From the NCBI RefSeq assembly GCF_000429845.1, contig NZ_AUCQ01000007.1, forward strand, positions 124,001-188,000: 64,000 bases of DNA. Reading direction: 5' to 3'. Position numbers and translations under genes: made by a program. Shown here piece by piece: positions 62,304 through 64,000 of the stretch; the stretch's first letter is position 1, and each line of letters opens with the position of its first letter. This DNA is from Comamonas composti DSM 21721. GTDB lineage: Bacteria; Pseudomonadota; Gammaproteobacteria; Burkholderiales; Burkholderiaceae_C. The notes beneath the pieces were generated by a model that was not told where the DNA came from, did no database searches, and worked only from the letters and a program-made list of their open reading frames with translations.

Positions 62304-63731
62304 ATGCAACACAACCCTCACCCCGGCGATGACGCAGAACGGCACTGCCCTTTTTCCGCCCATCCACCTTCGGCGATCACCGCCAATCCAACAGCGACCT
62401 GGCCGCCTGGCCCGCCTTCGGGACTTACGGGCTGGGGCCTGCTCAGGCAGATGGAGCGCGATCTGCTGGGCACGCTGGCCGCATGGCAGCGGCTCTATGG
62501 CGATATCTTTCATGTGCGCACCTGGCCCGAGCACCAGATCATGGTTCTGGATCCAGCCCTGGCCCGGGAGCTGCTTGCAAGCAGACATGAGGAGCTGATC
62601 CGCTGGGAACACGGACTCAAGGTGCTTTCCCAGCTTCACGGCAGCAGCGTTCTGATCAGCGAAGGCCAGGCCTGGCGTGCCAAGCGCCAGGCCCTGCTGC
62701 CGGCCTTTGCACCCAAGGCCGTTCAAGCCGGCCTGCCCGACCTGGTCGCCACCGCCGAAGCCGCACTCAAGAGCTGGCCTGCGCAAAGCGAGGACTGGCC
62801 CATGGAGGAAGCGCTGACCACCTTGACCATGGACATCATCATGCGCCAGGTCTTTTCCCTGCCCATGGGCAGGCATGAGCAACAAGCCCGGCACAGCCTG
62901 CGCACGCTGAGCCAGGCGGCCGACCGCGAGTTCTACCACCCGCTGCGCTGGCCCGATTACATGCCCTGGAAAAGATCCAAGCGCCAGGCCAAGGCCTGGC
63001 TGCATGGCTTCATAGACCACCAGGTCCAGACACGCCTGGGCCAGGAGGGCGGGCCCGAGGACCTGCTCGGCCGCCTGCTGGGCCTGCACCGCGAGCAACC
63101 ACAAGTCTGGAGCCTGCAAGCCGTGCGCGATGAATGCATGACGGCCTTCCTGGCCGGCCATGAAACCGTGGCCAGCACCCTGACCTGGTGGGCCTGGTGC
63201 ATGGCCGCTCATCCTGAGGCCCAGGAAGCTGCGGCCCAGGAAGTGCTGGATTCCCTGCAGCACAGCCCACCCATGGCCCAGGGCCTGGGCCAGTTGCGCC
63301 AGCTCGGTCTGGGCCTGCAGGAGACCATGCGGCTCTACCCCGCAGCCCCCGTGCTCATCAGCCGGCGCAACACCCGGCCGCTGAAGCTCGGGTCCTGGCA
63401 CTTTCCCGCACGCACCATGTTCATGGTTCCTCTAGGCCTGATACAGCGCGATGCACGCTGGTTTGCCGAGCCCGAGGCCTTCAGGCCCCAGCGCTTCGAA
63501 GAAGCGGTGGAACGCGGCAGCCATATGCCGTTCGGCACAGGCCCCCGCGTCTGCCTGGGTCAGCACCTGGCCAGCACGGAAATGAGCGTGATCGCAGCCA
63601 TGCTGCTGCAGCGCTTCAGGCTGCTCCCCCTGCCCGGGGCTCGGCCACCACGACCTCTGCTGCACATCACGCTGCGGCCCGCCACGGCCCTGCACCTGCG
63701 GCTTGAGCCGCGCCAGCCGAAGAGCTGCTGA
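62304..63731 (+). CDS. Cytochrome P450
   Basis: A 475-residue soluble haem monooxygenase. The I-helix oxygen motif is FLAGHETVAS, the K-helix motif is QETMRLYP (E-x-x-R), and the haem loop is FGTGPRVCLGQHLA with the axial cysteine. It carries no fused reductase, so a separate ferredoxin or reductase is needed; the ferredoxin at 17366 is distant. The 5' start is uncertain: a GTG at 62226 would extend it by 26 residues. Divergent AraC regulator and lack of a neighbouring pathway leave the substrate unknown. Confidence 0.92.
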   Translation: MQHNPHPGDDAERHCPFSAHPPSAITANPTATWPPGPPSGLTGWGLLRQMERDLLGTLAAWQRLYGDIFHVRTWPEHQIMVLDPALARELLASRHEELIRWEHGLKVLSQLHGSSVLISEGQAWRAKRQALLPAFAPKAVQAGLPDLVATAEAALKSWPAQSEDWPMEEALTTLTMDIIMRQVFSLPMGRHEQQARHSLRTLSQAADREFYHPLRWPDYMPWKRSKRQAKAWLHGFIDHQVQTRLGQEGGPEDLLGRLLGLHREQPQVWSLQAVRDECMTAFLAGHETVASTLTWWAWCMAAHPEAQEAAAQEVLDSLQHSPPMAQGLGQLRQLGLGLQETMRLYPAAPVLISRRNTRPLKLGSWHFPARTMFMVPLGLIQRDARWFAEPEAFRPQRFEEAVERGSHMPFGTGPRVCLGQHLASTEMSVIAAMLLQRFRLLPLPGARPPRPLLHITLRPATALHLRLEPRQPKSC

Positions 63732-63834
63732 CCCGGGACGACCTGAGCCGGCTCCATGACCGGTGCACACGATCTCCATGCGGGCATGTTTGAATCCGGG
63801 TTTTGACGACTGTTTTGTACTTCCCGCTTCAAGC

Positions 63835-64000
63835 ATGGCCCGATTGACCGATTTGTGGAGCTCAGCCATCGACTGGCTAGCTGCCCATGGAGTAGCCCCT
63901 GTTGTGCACTGGCTGGATGTCGCCCCCCTGGTGGGCGACGTCCGGGAGATTGCCGAATCCGTGCTCATTGCAGCCTTGCAGTTGTTCCTGATTGCCTGCG
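63835..64000 (+). CDS. N-terminal part of a membrane protein, cut by window end
   Basis: 55 codons from ATG at 63835. They read MARLTDLWSSAIDWLAAHGV, then a hydrophobic segment beginning IAESVLIAALQLFLIA at the edge. The start pattern recalls sterol desaturase-like membrane proteins of this family of bacteria, but too little is visible to be sure. It lies 103 bp after the P450 stop on the same strand. Confidence 0.4.
   Translation, partial: MARLTDLWSSAIDWLAAHGVAPVVHWLDVAPLVGDVREIAESVLIAALQLFLIAC

Overview
The window looks like chromosomal DNA from a GC-rich betaproteobacterium of the Comamonadaceae (Comamonas/Delftia/Acidovorax type). The grounds are the gene content (PhaR for polyhydroxyalkanoate control, MEP-pathway IspD/IspF, Tol-Pal genes, the RibB-RibH-NusB cluster, CysTWA-Sbp sulfate uptake, TrmJ, SuhB, CysE), the GC-rich codon use, and three dispersed intergenic repeat families. 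The genus is inferred; there is no rRNA or tRNA gene to anchor it.

Layout. 0-3 kb: a partial short-chain dehydrogenase divergent from an IclR regulator, PhaR, and a periplasmic SIMPL-domain protein. 3-12.3 kb: an OmpR/EnvZ-type two-component pair with an unusual 0.4-kb gap, IspF and IspD, then Mfd, a COG3235-like membrane protein and SerB. 12.5-17.7 kb: small or lineage-specific proteins, an orphan MetQ-like binding protein, an EamA exporter divergent from an Lrp regulator, a DUF2721 protein and a 2Fe-2S ferredoxin. 17.9-20 kb: ribB (with a degenerate GTP cyclohydrolase II domain), ribH, nusB. 20.3-25.4 kb: a DUF1963 protein, an aminotransferase, and ybgC-tolQ-tolR-tolA, where tolQ and tolR are separated by intergenic repeats. 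25.5-36.5 kb: a TauE-like exporter divergent from a LysR regulator, a MocR regulator, DsbB, the sulfate ABC transporter (sbp-cysT-cysW-cysA), a small hydrolase, and a LysR regulator divergent from an azoreductase. 36.5-39 kb: a stand-alone ParB-like protein and a TrhP/YegQ U32 protein. 39.5-45.5 kb: a chaperone-usher fimbrial cluster with two paralogous major pilins flanking chaperone, usher and an AT-richer tip adhesin. 45.9-50.9 kb: an accessory strip with two GNAT acetyltransferases, a decayed GNAT copy, a periplasmic choloylglycine-hydrolase-like Ntn hydrolase and a second MocR regulator. 51-54.6 kb: a two-gene OLD nuclease plus UvrD-like helicase operon, which is the architecture of a Gabija anti-phage system. 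54.8-64 kb: thiC under a TPP riboswitch, a nitroreductase, cysE, trmJ, suhB, an AraC regulator divergent from a cytochrome P450, and the start of a membrane protein cut by the window end.

The most unusual signals beyond ordinary genes are the Gabija-type operon and the repeats. Family A has 19-bp terminal arms of the agaacgtgtttacgatctc type. Its most complete copy is about 270 bp with nested internal hairpins, and it sits inside the loop of a family C repeat. Family B (gatagctgccagcgc type) occurs about ten times, once in frame inside the trmJ coding sequence. These repeats occupy most of the larger gaps here and appear to be the main source of intergenic variation.
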